DNA from: Meloidogyne chitwoodi
Taxonomy: Eukaryota > Nematoda > Chromadorea > Rhabditida > Meloidogynidae
DNA length: 64,000 nt
NCBI GenBank assembly: GCA_015183035.1
Contig: JACZZP010000012.1
Coordinates: 682,001-746,000, forward strand
Reading direction: 5' to 3'
Both the position numbers and the translations under genes were made by a program. The notes below the pieces were generated by a model that was not told the DNA's origin, did not search any database, and was given only the letters and a program-made list of their open reading frames with translations. Below, one piece after another: positions 21,097 through 33,526 of this stretch (positions are counted from its first letter, which is position 1; each line of letters starts with the position of its first letter).

Positions 21097-23651
21097 ATGC
21101 CACTGAAAGAAGTTGAACCTATTAAAGTATCAGCTGGAGAAAAAATTGAAAAAATAGAGGATGTTAACGATGTTTTTGCACAAATTAGCCACTTTGGAGA
21201 TGGAAGAATTTCAAAAATGGAAGTTGATTACACTGCAGAAACAGATAAACATATAAACGAGGCTAATCTTAAACAAAAGGTATTTTTCCTTATTTTCTTT
21301 AGTAGATGAATTTTTACAATTCCACTTCTCAATTGTCTAAATATGTTTTTATTCATTATGATTTTCACAAAAATTTAGGAAGGTTTAACTCGTGAAGCTA
21401 TTGAATATTTGCAACAACTTGAAAAGAAAACTCGTTTGGATTGTGATAACAAATCAAATTTACGGATAGTTCGTCATATGGTTAAATTGGCTTTTGATGT
21501 TGGTCAATGGGATTTGCTTAATGAGACTGTTAAGGCACTTTCCAAGAAACGAGCGCTTATCAAAATTAATATGACTCACGTGGTTTGTTTTTAAGATTAT
21601 ACTAATTTAAAAATAATAATATTTTGTCACTGGTTAATGCTGTATTATCTCAAATTTTCAGATTCGAGACTGTTGCGAAATGGTAGATAAACTTCCAGAT
21701 GAATCTACAAAAGATACGTTTATTGAAAATCTTAGATCAATCACAACTGGAAAAGTTTGTTTATTTTAACTTCACTATCAATTTTCAAAAACAGATTTAT
21801 GTTGAAGTGGAGCGTGCTCGTCTAACTAAACGTGTTGTTGATAAATTGGAAGCAGAGGGAAAGCTTGATGAGGCATGTGATATGATAATGGAAATGCAAG
21901 TTGAGACATATGGATCTATGGAAATTACTGAAAAGGTATATTTTTTAAATTTTCGCTAAACTTAACTAATAAATCTTGTCAAAAAATCATAACCAATTAA
22001 ACTGTTTTAAGGTCAAATTTTTGCTTCATCAAATGCGTCTCTCAATTCAAAAGGAACAATTTACACGTGCTACAATTATTTCGCGTAAAATTAGTGATAA
22101 ATTCTTTGCCCGCGAGGGAAAAGAGGTTTTTTTATTTTTTATTTTTTAAAATATTTTTTAGGTTGAATTGATGAAATTAGAATATTACAAATATATGATA
22201 AAAATTGGTTTGCATGACGAATCTTATTTGGATGTTTGTAAACATTTTCTTTGCATTTTCAAAACTCCGAAAGCTGAAGAGGATCCTCAAACACACTTGG
22301 AGGTTTTTTATTCTTTAGCTATTTTTGTTATTTTGATATTTTAAGCTCAATTAATAAATCATTTAATATTTAAATTTTAAACAATTTTGTTTTGTAAATT
22401 CTCATAAATTTCAGTTACTAAAATGCATTGTGTTTTATCTACTACTCTCTCCACATGATTGCGAAAAATGGGATTTGTTGCAGAGAATAAATGAAATGCG
22501 TGAATTGGAGAAATTACCAGAACATAAAGAACTTCTAAAAATGTTTATACGGCAAGAATTGATTTTCTGGGAGGAAATAATTGAAGGAAAATATGCTAAT
22601 ATTCTCTTTGGTGATAAGAAAGAAGAAAAAATGTTGGTTGATGGGCCATCTTCATTATTTCCACAACTGGAGGTTCTTTGAGTTTTAAAATAATGTTAAT
22701 ATTAAAATAATTTATTGATTTTTATTAAAAAATATCTTCCAGTTCCTATAAATTATAAAAATATTTTTTCAAAAATAAAGGTCTTTATAGGTCTTTCCAA
22801 TGACTGAACCAGAAGGTATTAAACGCAAAGAACGACTGCATGACTGTGTTGGGGAGCATAATGTTCGAATGATTTCCAAATATTATACGCGGATCAGTTT
22901 TCAACAAATGGCTAAACTTTTGGAATTTAGCATTGAGGTTCTTATTTTATTTTAAATGTAAATTCTGTGTTGGGTACTTTTCCTTTATGCATACAAATGT
23001 CTGCAAGTTTTTGTCTGCAAAAAATTTATATTTATTTTTTATTTTGGAGACATAAAATCAACAATTTTTGCTAAAATATCATCAAATGCATCAACTTCTC
23101 TTCTTTTTACATCTTCCCTCCATAAAAATTCGCATAGATAGCTGTCAATCATTTGTCGGTGTGTTCCAAATTGCTTCTTATTCCCCCATTTTGCCGTCCG
23201 CCAAGTTCTCTCTATGTTCTGAGTGTGAGAGCTAATAGTTATGGAAACTATGCTCATGCACATAAATATTTTTAAAAAATAATCCTTTTTGAGAAAAATA
23301 TTAAATTTTTTTGCAGACAAAAACTTGCAGACATTTGTATGCATAAAGGAAAAGTACCCTGTGTTGTACAAAAAAATTTCAGCAAATGGAGACCTTTATT
23401 TGTAAATTAATTGTTGAAGGAGTAATTCCTGATGCAAAAATTCATCGCCCTTCTCAAATTATTTATTTGAGTTCAAAACTTTCAACTGTTGAAATATTAG
23501 ATCAGGTTTTATTTATTTTTTTATTATTTTATTTAAAAAATTCCAGTGGGGTTCCAATATACATAAATTAACTGATATAATTAATAAAGTGGCACATTTG
23601 ATTGTTAAGGAAGAGATGGTACATGGAATGGAAATTACTCAAAAAGCTTGA
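21097..23651 (+). CDS. rpn-5: 26S proteasome non-ATPase regulatory subunit 12 (Rpn5)
   Basis: Subunit of the 19S lid. Ten exons, all phase 0: 21097-21279, 21379-21582, 21662-21754, 21795-21935, 22012-22125, 22162-22302, 22415-22672, 22791-22937, 23383-23505, 23547-23651. They give about 502 residues. Diagnostic stretches are KIYVEVERARLTKRVVDKLE, QVETYGSMEITEK, EHNVRMISKYYTRISFQQMA (start of the PCI winged helix) and the C-terminus VAHLIVKEEMVHGMEI. These match human PSMD12 (YVEIERARLT, EHNIRIMAKYYTRI, AKEEMIHNLQ). The intron between exons 8 and 9 (22938-23382) contains a complete Merlin MITE with an intact target duplication. No frame damage. Confidence 0.94.
22973..23358. mobile_element. 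Merlin-type MITE in an rpn-5 intron
   Basis: Inverted termini of about 57 bp begin GGTACTTTTCCTTTATGCAT. The flanking exact 8-bp duplication CTGTGTTG is at 22965-22972 and 23359-23366. On the minus strand the interior (about 23041-23240) encodes the C-terminal part of an ISXO2/Merlin transposase, including NIERTWRTAKWGNKKQFGTH and DSYLCEFLWRED. It is a deletion derivative that keeps the end of the transposase, in contrast to the elements near 9.1 and 16.6 kb, which keep the beginning. Confidence 0.85.
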
Positions 23652-24333
23652 AATTAAAAAAAGATAAAATGACAATGATATTCTAATATGGAAAAAAGAT
23701 CATTTTTTCAAGCTCATTATTATAAATTTTTGTTCAAAAATATTTTTTTAATTATTTTTTTTTGTAGTTGACTTATGCCAAATTAAGATATATTTTTTAG
23801 TTATTATAATATGTTTTTCAAATATTTAATAATTTTACCGTTAAAAATTGGTTTAACAGTGATATCATCAAAATTTTAAAATTACATAAATTATAAAAAT
23901 AACAAGTGACACCAACTCCCACCTAGAATGAAAATTAATTATTTAACCACAACCTTTATCTAATTTGTATTTATCTAATAAAAGGTTATAGTAGAGAGGT
24001 GAACAATTTTCTGATCGTTTACTAAATATTTTAAATTCTGGCGCTTATTTTTCTTTAAATATTTTTATTTTTCTCTATTCATTATCAATTAGTTCCGCTT
24101 TACACAAAAAAAACAAGTTCTCTTTTATATCACCGTGAATGAAATTTATCAGTTAGATTTTCAAAAGAAGGCTGCACTCGTGGTTTTTGAATAAATTGGC
24201 CAGACAATATCTTTCGCTTTGTTTTATTATAATTTAATGTTTTTATTTTTAACATTTGTTTTAGTAATTTACAAACCAAAATGACATTTACACAAATTGA
24301 TTTTAATATTTTTAACTTTTAGAATATACATAA
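23652..24333. other. Intergenic, rpn-5 to FATP gene
   Basis: AT-rich spacer of about 680 bp between same-strand genes. A TTTTTAACTTTTAG acceptor ending at about 24322, just before the ATG at 24334, could be a trans-splice or 5' UTR site. No gene seen. Confidence 0.5.
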
Positions 24334-27300
24334 ATGGGTGAATGTCAAGTAGTTGAACCATGTACATCTCAAAACACTGGAGCTTCGACCATAAATCATT
24401 CTACAGATTCAAATAAATGTTCAGGTACATTTAATATTTTTTGGATTAAGTTTAATTGATTTTTTAATTTTGTATTTTTTTTAACTAAAAATAAAAAAAA
24501 ATTATTTTCAGATATGGATTTTAAAAATAAACCGATCATCAACTCAACACTTATTAAGCATTTATCGTTTATCAATGGTTGTGATATTTCTGATTTTCTT
24601 TTTGAATTTTCAATTTTTTGTATATTTATTGGAATTTTTCTCGCTGAATTGGTGTCTTCGAAGACTGCATTATTTATTTATTTTATAGTTCGACTAAGCA
24701 GTAATGACTTTGTTCGGCGTGCCATTATTACACTTCCACGGGATATAAAGTTTGAAATTTACTAATGATTTTTTAATTTTAAAATTTTTAGAGGAATTAT
24801 GTTGGTATTACGTATTAAATGGGAAATGCGCCTCCGTTTACGGCAAAATAAACCAATACATGATATATTTGAAAAAATTGTTAATCGAATACCTAATGAA
24901 GAATGCCTTGTAGAAGTTGATAGTGGAAGAAAAATGACTTTTTTGCAATTTGATCAACATTCTAATAAATTTGGAAATTTTTTTCAGGTTATTTTTATGT
25001 ATTAAATATTTTTATTTATCTTTTTTGTTTCTTTCTATTTGAAATTATTATTTAGTGTAATTTGGGAAATGAATCCTTTATACAATTTTAAAAAAATTAA
25101 CTCTTGTTTAAGTTAATCTTCTGTTAATTGCAGAAATTAAACTTTTTAAGAAATGCCATATTGGGTTCGAGAGCGGTGAAATAATTTCCATTTTTATGGA
25201 AAATGGAATTGATTTCTTCGCTGCATGGTTTGGTCTTTCCAAAATTGGCATTATAACTGCCTGGATTAATACAAATTTGAAATTGGAGACTTTAGCTCAT
25301 TCTATTCGTGTGGCAAATTGTAGAGCTATTTTAACAACGAGAACCTTGTTTCCAAGTTTTTTTTTAATTTTATTATCTTTTTTAATTTTCTATATAACTA
25401 AAATTAATTTTAAATCAAATTTTTTGTTTATATTTACATCCTTTTTCTTTTTAGTACTCGAACATGCTCATAAAAAAGCTTTGTTGCCTCATGATATTAC
25501 CATTTTTGTCTCAGAACGTGGATTACTTGTCGAATATAGATGGGTACGAGAGGAATGTTTTATTAGAGAACATCCAATCGATAAAATTGAAAAGCCTGAA
25601 ATTCCTTCAACTCTTAATTTTCAAAGTTTGAAAAGTTGTTAATTTTTAAAATAAATATATTTCAGGTATTCTTTGTTATATTTATACAAGTGGAACAACA
25701 GGAATTCCAAAAGCAGCATTAATCAGGCATTTTAGGTATTTTTATAGAGACATAGAACAATTAGGAAAAATTTTAAAAAATAAATTTAGATTTTATTTGA
25801 TGGCCAGTTCATGTGGAAGAGCATTATGCATTAAACCTTCAGATCGTTTATATATAACTTTGCCTATGTATCATTCGTCCGGTGGAATTCTGGGTGTTGG
25901 ACAAGTTTTGATTAGAGGTTTTTTTTAATTTTTTATAGATGACAAAATATTTTAAGGCGCTTCTGCTTGTATTCGATCAAAATTTTCAGCTTCAAATTTT
26001 TGGCTAGGTTTTTTTTATTTTTTTTTAAATTTAATTTCCTTACTATTTTCCAGATTGTAATCGTTATGACTGTACAATTTCTCAATATATTGGGGAAATT
26101 TGTCGTTATCTTCTTTTGCAACCATCTATCAAAGAAGAATGTACACATAAAATTCGATTAATGTTTGGTATGAATTTTTAAATTTTTATAAAATAAATTT
26201 TTACAAAAAAAATAATTTTGAAATGTTAGGTAATGGACTTCGCCCCCAAATCTGGGAAAAATTTGTCGCAAGATTTGGAATTAAACAAATAGGAGAGGTT
26301 TATGGTTTGTTATTTTTCTTTATATTGATTTATTGCAAAGATGCTTTTGTTTATTTGTGGTTAGGTGGGATAATTCCTTGTTAACTAAAACTGGTCTTGT
26401 AGATTCGATTCCCCATTATTATCGGCTGTGATGATAAATATGCCATTCTTTGTGAAAATTGTGAACAATTGATTAGTCTTTCTGAGCCGGTTAAAAACCT
26501 TTGGAAAGAATTTTTAAAATTTTAAAAAAAATTAATTTTAGGCAGCACCGAAGGAAATTCTAATTTAATAAATATAGACAATAAACTGGGATCTTGTGGT
26601 TTTATACCAATATACGTGTCTTTATTGTATCGTATTTATCCTATCCGTTTATTACGTGTTGATGAGAACGGAGAACTTTTACGTGATGAAAATGGTTTTT
26701 GTATTCGTTGCAAACCTGGAGAGTCCGGAGAAATTGTAATTTTATTAATTTATTCTTTTCAACTTACAGCTTTGGATATATGTGAAACAGTAGTAGTAGC
26801 CAAAAAATTTTTTGAAATTTTTGTCTTCACAAAAATGTTTAATTAATTGTTATAGGTTGCCTCTATTCATCCCAACAATCCAATACTTCGTTTTGAAGGA
26901 TATGTTGATCGTTTAGCAACAAAAAATAAATTAATTGAAAATTGTGAGAGAGAAGGAGAAACTGTATTTGCTAGTGGAGATATCTTACATTGGGATAATT
27001 TAGGATATTTATATTTTAAGGTAAAAGATAATGGCTATTTTTTTGTAATACTTAAATATTTAATTTTTAATTTAACAATTTTAATGTAGGACAGACGTGG
27101 TGATACTTATCGTTGGAGAGGAGAGAATGTTAGTACAACTGAAGTTGAGGGTGTAATTCAACGCTCATCAGAACAGCAATTTATTATTGACTCAACTGTT
27201 TATGGAGTAGAAGTGCCTGGACGAGAAGGGCGTGCTGGAATGGTTGCTGTTACTTTACAAGATGGAACGGATATTGAGGTTTGGAATAATTTAATTTTTA

Positions 27301-27672
27301 AGCATTTATCACTGAAAAATAAATTTAAAAATGCTTATTTTTCATATTATTTTTAAAGGAATTTGTTAACAAGTTGGCACTAATATTTACTGAACAACTC
27401 GCCTCTTATGCTATACCAGTTTTCCTTAGAATTTGTGATGAAATTGAGAAGACTAGCACATTTAAATTAAAGAAAGATCACCTCCAAAGTGAAGGTAAAA
27501 ATAATAAAATTTTAAAATTTGTTTATAAAAATATTTTATTTTTAAAGGTTTTGACTTGGACAATTGCTCTGGTAATCTTTTATTTTATTGGGATGCTTCT
27601 ATACAAAAATACAATGAATTATCTGAAGAAATGCATAAACAAATTATTTCTGGACAGTTTTTAAGTATATAA
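24334..27672 (+). CDS. Fatty acid transport protein / very-long-chain acyl-CoA synthetase (SLC27 family)
   Basis: Fifteen exons: 24334-24424, 24512-24749, 24792-24987, 25151-25355, 25455-25634 (or 25625), 25666-25735, 25790-25917, 25957-26007, 26054-26167, 26230-26304, 26542-26735, 26856-27020, 27090-27278, 27359-27494, 27548-27672. About 675 residues. A hydrophobic segment ([13 protein letters not shown] region) precedes the AMP-binding domain. Key motifs are the ATP/AMP loop [29 protein letters not shown], the FATP block [31 protein letters not shown], and [20 protein letters not shown]. Order and spacing match FATP4/FATP1 and the C. elegans acs-20/acs-22 group. It activates long or very long fatty acids to CoA esters, linked to uptake and, in nematodes, surface barrier lipids. 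Exon 4 acceptor was chosen (AAG|AAATGCCAT) because it alone keeps phase 0. Confidence 0.9.
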
Positions 27673-28132
27673 ATAAATAACATTAAATTTTATATATTCA
27701 AATTAATGACCAGTATTAAACAAAAATTTACATTAAATTTTTTTTAAAATATTTGTCAGAGATGAGAAAATAATTTTTATATATTGGAGATTATTTGTAT
27801 TTTTTATTAATGGTCAATAATTTTTACACTAATTTAATCGCATTTTTATTTTTAATTAAATCCATAATCTCGTAAATTAGACGTTAAAAAGAAAATTTTT
27901 AATGTCTACATATTGCCTTTGCTGCTTTTGCCTTTTCATTTATTTTTATGCTTATCAACTTTTTAAATGATATAAATTTTAAATATTATATTTTTTTTTA
28001 ATTATTTTTTTATTAAAACAATTTTTTCCTATAAAATTTATTATTTTTATTAGTTATATATGTCCTTGATATTTTGTTAATTTGCTTTCAATTTGATTAA
28101 AATATAGAGAAAAAAAAAATAAATAAATAAAA
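27673..28132. other. Intergenic, FATP to prolidase
   Basis: AT-rich spacer of about 460 bp between same-strand genes. Nothing recognised. Confidence 0.5.
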
Positions 28133-30888
28133 ATGTTTTCTCGTGGTCCACATACTTTACAAGTAACCACACAATTATTTTCATTAAATAGACAACGATT
28201 AATAAATGAATTGATAAACCAAAACAACATTAATAAAGGCAATTTTGTGCTTTTAGAAGGTGGTTGTGAAAATAATCGTTATAATACTGATGCTGATGAA
28301 ATTGCTTTTAGACAGGTTTTTTGACTTAATTTTTATTTAAAAAAATACTTTTGAAATTTAAAAAAAATTTCTTTTATAAAAATTAAAAAAAATGTCCCAA
28401 AATATTTTAAAAATAAATATTAAATTTATTGAAAATCGACAACGTTTAATTAATAAATTAAAAAATAATTTAAACGGAAAAAATGAAGGCATTTTTGTTT
28501 TGTTAGAAGGTGGAAATGAGGAAACTCGTTATAATACTGATTTTGGTGAAATTGCTTTTAGACAGGTTTTATGAAAAAATCAATTTTTATTTTATTTTTT
28601 CAATTTTTTAAAATTTTTTATCAAACAGGAATCATATTTTTTCTGGACTTTTGGTGTTCATGAACCTGGTTGTTATGGAGCAATTGATCTTGAAAGTGGT
28701 AAATCATTTTTGTTTCCTCCAAAGCTCTCGCCAGAATATGCTATATGGGATGGAAAGTATTTTTTGTCATTTAAATAAATAAATTAGTTAAAATTGTAAG
28801 TAAAATATTTCAGTCTTGGAATTTAAATTTTTTTTGAAATTTGTGGATTGGATTAATATAAAATTTTGGGGAAAATTACAAAAAAAAATCTTAAAAAATT
28901 TCTGAATTTAATTTTCACAAGAATTCAAAATGAGCAATGGTTTTTGGACAAATACAAAGTTGACCAAGTTGTTTTCCATGAAAATGGCTTTAAAATTATT
29001 GAAACATTAAATGCTTGTTCTCCAATTAAAAAAATATTTCTTTTAGTAATTTTTACAATAAAAATATTTTTAAAATATATAATTTTATAGCGAGCTGAGA
29101 ATACTGACAGTGGAATTGGTTTGTTAAATATTTTATAATAATCTTTGGTCAATTTATAAAAAATTAAAGTTCAAGCAGTACAAGTTGTAGATGAACTTTT
29201 TGAACTGCTTGAACATGTTGATAATTTTTAATTATTTTTATTTTAGTGCTAGAGCCTCCCACAAAAATTCCTGATTTGGATAAATTTGAAGCTGATACAA
29301 AAATACTTTATCCAATAATTGCTGATTTACGTGTTTTTAAAACTGACTTGGAAATTGAAGTTCTAAAATATGCATCAAAATGTGCAAATGAGGCCCATAA
29401 AGAATTAATGCGCAAAGTTAAACCAAATATGTTTGAATATCAAATGGAAAGGTAAAAAGTCTAAAATAATATTTTTTATATTTATCTAGTTCAAGCAGTA
29501 CAAGTTTTTAAATAAAAATTTTGAACTGCTTGAACATGTTGGAAAATTTTAGAATTTTTATTTCTGAAAAAATATTTATATATATTTCAGCCTTTTTCGA
29601 CACATTTCTTATTATGGTGGTGGTTGTAGACATTTAGGATACACTTGTATTGCAGCAACTGGTTGTAATGCAGCCATTTTACATTATGGTATAAATTTAA
29701 TTTATTTATTCTTTTTTTAGAGGAAAATTAAATTTAAAAAAAAATAATTTTTCAGGTCATGCAGGGGCGCCGAATGATCGAAAATTTAGTGATGGTGATC
29801 TTTGCCTTTTTGATATGGGACCTGAATATAATTGTTATGGTAAATAAATAAATCTTTTTTAAAATACTAATTAAATAGTTATAAATATCTGAAAAGAGGA
29901 TTGATTAAATATTTTAGGAAATATTTTTTACAAGAATTGAAATTGTAAATATTTTTCTAATTTCAAAAGATCAATAATTTTTAAATTAAAATTTCCAAAA
30001 CTTTTTTTTAGGTTCTGATGTGACATGTACATTTCCTGCTAATGTTTAATTTATTAAATAAAAAAATGTTAAATTTTCAGGGAAAATTTACAGAAAAACA
30101 AAAACTTATTTACAATGCTGTTTATCGTGCAAACCGAACTGTTTTTAAAGAAGCTAAACCTGGTATTTAAATATATTTTTTAAAAAGTTTTTTTTTAATT
30201 TAAAGGAATTCGTTGGACAGAAATGCATTTACTTGCTGAAAAAATAATTTTAGAAGATTTATTGGCTGCTGGTTTGTTAACTGGGAAAATAGAAGAAATG
30301 TTAGAGTATAGACTTGGCGCAGTTTTTATGCCACATGGATTAGGACATTTTATGGTAATTTTAAAAAAAATAAATTTCAATAAATTTTTTAATTTTAAGG
30401 GACTTGATATTCATGATGTTGGAGGTTATTTGGGGGTAAAAAGTAATTTTAATCAAAAAAGATTCCAATTTTTTTCAAAGGATGCTTTACCTCGTTCGGA
30501 TAAACCTGGACTAAAATCTCTTCGAACTACTCGAATACTTAAGGAACGAATGTGTATTACAATTGAACCTGGTTGTTATTTTATTGACACAGTTAAGATA
30601 AAATTTATAATAAATTAAAAAAAAAGAACTATTTTTTAGTTATTGGACAAAGCATTTGCTGACCCGATTTTGTCAAAATATTTAGTAAAAGAGAAAATTG
30701 AAGAATTTAAAGGATTTGGAGGAGTTTGTTTTTTTAATTTATTTTAATTTCTATTTTTTAAGGTAAGAATTGAAGATGATATACTTATAATGGCAAATGG
30801 TAATATAAATATGAATGCAGATTTGCCTAGAACTGTTGAAGAAATTGAACAATTTATGAAATTTAATAACAAAAATTGTTTCGAATAA
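28133..30888 (+). CDS. PEPD: Xaa-Pro dipeptidase (prolidase)
   Basis: M24-family metalloprotease that cleaves X-Pro dipeptides. First exon 28133-28315 (or alternative 28392-28565), then 28629-28756, 28922-29045, 29091-29118, 29247-29451, 29591-29688, 29756-29839, 30012-30043, 30081-30162, 30206-30354, 30400-30435, 30481-30591, 30640-30723, 30763-30888; about 485 residues. All five metal ligands of the pita-bread fold are present: Asp in CLFDMGPEY, Asp in GSDVTCTF, His in MPHGLGHF, Glu in TIEPGCYF, Glu in VRIEDDI. Other matches are [18 protein letters not shown] and [14 protein letters not shown]. Two tandem, homologous first exons both end in phase 0 and could each serve the same downstream exon. 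Introns around 29167 and 29488 contain a short hairpin repeat. Confidence 0.93.
28392..28565 (+). CDS. Alternative first exon of prolidase (duplicate)
   Basis: Encodes 58 residues starting [20 protein letters not shown] and ending [11 protein letters not shown]. It parallels the upstream exon, which contains [14 protein letters not shown] and ends [11 protein letters not shown]. Both have an ATG, the same NRQRLIN core, a VLLEGG motif and a donor after CAG. They cannot both be used in series without repeating the N-terminus, so they are probably alternative starts from separate promoters or a tandem exon duplication. The upstream copy is closer to canonical prolidase. Confidence 0.7.
29167..29222. 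repeat. Intronic hairpin repeat, copy 1
   Basis: AGTTCAAGCAGTACAAGT is followed after a short loop by TTTTGAACTGCTTGAACATG, forming a stem (TTCAAGCAGT/ACTGCTTGAA). A second copy lies in the next intron at 29488-29543. Confidence 0.65.
29488..29543. repeat. Intronic hairpin repeat, copy 2
   Basis: Same arms as the copy at 29167 (AGTTCAAGCAGTACAAGT and TTGAACTGCTTGAACATGTT) with a different loop. It is probably a tiny MITE or a structured intronic element. Confidence 0.65.
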
Positions 30889-31346
30889 ATACCAATATTA
30901 AAAAAGGGAAGATATGTATGAGACAGAAAATAAATAAATTAAATTATTTTTTTATTTTTAAAAAGAAAATGTTAATAAATTATAGGATTCTTTTTGAAGG
31001 ACTTTTTTATAATGCTTTTATTCTTCCATTGTTTTTATTTAATATACATTAAATTCACGGTGAATAATTATTTTTGTAGGAAAAAATCATAAAATTCACT
31101 TAAATTCCGCTAACTTTAAGGTCTCCTAAATATTTAATTACTAGCAAAATTGTCCAACCTTCGGGTGTTTTTCTTCGCTAGCAAAAAATAAAAAAGGATT
31201 CTTACAATTAGGATAAGTCTTAAAAATATCAAATTTAATTTTATACGTAAAAACAACTTTTTCAAGAAAAAGGAAACCAAAATTAAAATTCGCATAGATA
31301 ACATACTTTTAAATATTTCCTCATTCTTTTAAAGATCAATTTAAAG
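30889..31346. other. Convergent intergenic region, prolidase and SmG
   Basis: Spacer of about 460 bp between convergent genes; 3' UTRs expected. No ORF or repeat recognised. Confidence 0.5.
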
Positions 31347-31814
31347 TCATTGAATTCGTTCCATAGGCTCCTAAAATTTAATTTTTTGTTCATAAAAAAT
31401 ATTTTAAAAAATACCATAATAACAATAGAGTTCCCACGGATAACGACCATTCCAATGGTTTGAGACTCACCACTCTAAATAAAAAAGATTAAAGGGTGAA
31501 ATTATTCTGAATTTCTCCATATGTATGACTTTGAATCTTTAATACAATTTTCTAAAATCAAAATTTATTTTTAAATCCTAATAAACACCTTTTTCAATAA
31601 AAAATATATTTATTATAACCTTCATATGCTCAATGCAGTCTTCCACAACAATATTCATAAATGGATCAAACCCTCGCAAAACGCCAGAAACATTCCTGTA
31701 AAAATGTATTTTATTGAGTAAAAAAAATAAAAGAAAAAACCTATTTCCATTCAATTTAATATTGACTTGCTTGTCCATATATTTTTTGAGCTCAGGTGGA
31801 TGTGTTTTACTCAT
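31347..31814 (-). CDS. snr-7: Small nuclear ribonucleoprotein SmG
   Basis: Four exons: 31741-31814, 31620-31695, 31415-31474, 31347-31370. They give about 77 residues, the normal SmG size. The peptide starts [20 protein letters not shown] (human MSKAHPPELKKFMDKK) and continues [20 protein letters not shown] and [20 protein letters not shown], covering the Sm1 and Sm2 motifs. It is a component of the Sm ring of spliceosomal snRNPs, the second Sm protein in this window. Confidence 0.94.
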
Positions 31815-31921
31815 TTTCGGATAAAGATTTTAAATAAAAGAAAGATATTTCTGAAAACAAACTTAAAATAATTTAACAATTTATTGTTAGTGAAAAAAAT
31901 TTAACATTTGCTATTTTGTCC

Positions 31922-33372
31922 AAGTGGCACGACTTTTCGTCACCGGAATTTACGTCAATGGACCATTCGTCAATACTTTTCGTCATTGGACTTTATGTCA
32001 ACGGACTTTTCGTCAATAAACAAATTATTTAAAATAGAAAAAAGTAAAAAAAAATAATCTAAACAATAAAGTCATACATACATAAATATAAACATTTCCA
32101 ACAAAATAAACAAACAAGATAACGAAATAATCATCCAGATACCCAAATTTACAATCGTCTAACACAACAGAAACTACAAAGAATAGACTAACATAATTAA
32201 AACATTTACAAACAAAACAATACATAGAGAAATTAAAACATGATCAAACATGAGTCAAGTTTTAATCAGTGGTTGGAAATTTTCATTTTGCTCGTACTCG
32301 TACTTCGTACCAGCCATATTTTTTCCTTCGTACCTCGTATTACCTTTATTTTTTTGCTCGTACTCGTACTTCGTACCAGTTTTATTTTTTCCATCGTACT
32401 CGTACCTCGTACTTTCCTTATATTTTTTTCTTGACTCCTAGAACCTTGGCTCATAGAACTAACGCCTTAGCGTGGTTCCTAAGACACCAGTTTATTGAAC
32501 AAACGCCTTAGCTTAGCTCCTAAGACACCAGTTTATTGAACAACGCCTTAGCTTAGCTCCTAAGACCTAAGTCTCTAGAACCAACGCCGTTAGCGTAGCT
32601 CGCCAAACCTTAGTCTCTAGAACCAACGCCGTTAGCGTAGCTCGCCAAACCTTAGTCTCAAGCACCACCGCGTTAGCGTAGCTCATAGACCGTTGAAGTT
32701 GTTCGTAGACGTTGGCGTATCTTGTAGTCGTTAGCATACTCCTAGAACCTTGGCTCATAGAACTAACGCCTTAGCTTAGCTCCTAAGACACCAGTTTATT
32801 GAACTAACGCCTTAGCTTAGCTCCTAAGACACCAGTTTATTGAACAAACGCCTTAGCTTAGCTCCTAAGACCTAAGTCTCTAGAACCAACGCCGTTAGCG
32901 TAGCTCGCCAAACCTTAGTCTCTAGAACCAACGCCGTTAGCGTAGCTCGCCAAACCTTAGTCTCTAGAACCAACGCCGTTAGCGTAGCTCGCCAAACCTT
33001 AGTCTCAAGCACCACCGCCGTTAGCGTAGCTCACAAAACCTTGGCCCATAGAGCTTCCTCCGTTAGTGTAGCTGACCGTTGACGTTCCTCGTAGACGTTT
33101 GAGTCACAGACAGTTGGCGCTGCTCGTAGAACAGGAGAATGGTAAAATACGCTGTTTATATAGTATCGAACTTTTAAACACTTATATAAAAGCTCCCATT
33201 TCTACTTCCCCAATCAGTTCTATAAAATCTCGGACATACATATAGACAAACTCCTCAATTAAATATATGCATATTTAGTCATTGACAAAAAGTCCGTTGA
33301 CTTAAAATCCATTAACAAATATTGACGGATGGTTCGTTGACGTAAAGTCCATTGACAAAAAGTCATGGAGCC
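31922..33372. mobile_element. Inverted-repeat element with internal minisatellite, copy 2
   Basis: Homologous to 18968-20354 along both ends and the array. The termini are inverted repeats of about 85 bp: left contains GACTTTTCGTCACCGGAATT and TGTCAACGGACTTTTCGTCA, right the inverse (GTCCATTGACAAAAAGTCAT). The exact 8-bp direct repeat TTTTGTCC flanks it (31914-31921 and 33373-33380). This shows that the whole unit, array included, inserted by transposition. A second GTACGAGTACGAG-like simple repeat lies at 32280-32430. No transposase ORF. Confidence 0.78.
32445..33060. repeat. Minisatellite array, 41-42 bp units, copy 2
   Basis: The same two unit types as at 19150-20110 (CGCCTTAGCTTAGCTCCTAA and CGCCGTTAGCGTAGCTCGCC), about 15 units, with some units identical to those 13 kb away. 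Confidence 0.85.
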
Positions 33373-33526
33373 TTTTGTCCAAAACATTGTTTGGCATTTA
33401 ATCTAAAGCCAAAACAAAATTGCGAAATATTCATTTGAGTCTCAAATTGTTTTAGAAACTTTTTGTCTGACTAGCTTGATCTTATTTGGATTTAAATATT
33501 AGATTCTTCAATTTAATTTATTAAAA

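Noticed and set aside
25933..26161. Opposing ORFs in the FATP gene
   Set aside because: Both span introns and exons of the acyl-CoA synthetase; the spliced frame carries conserved FATP motifs.
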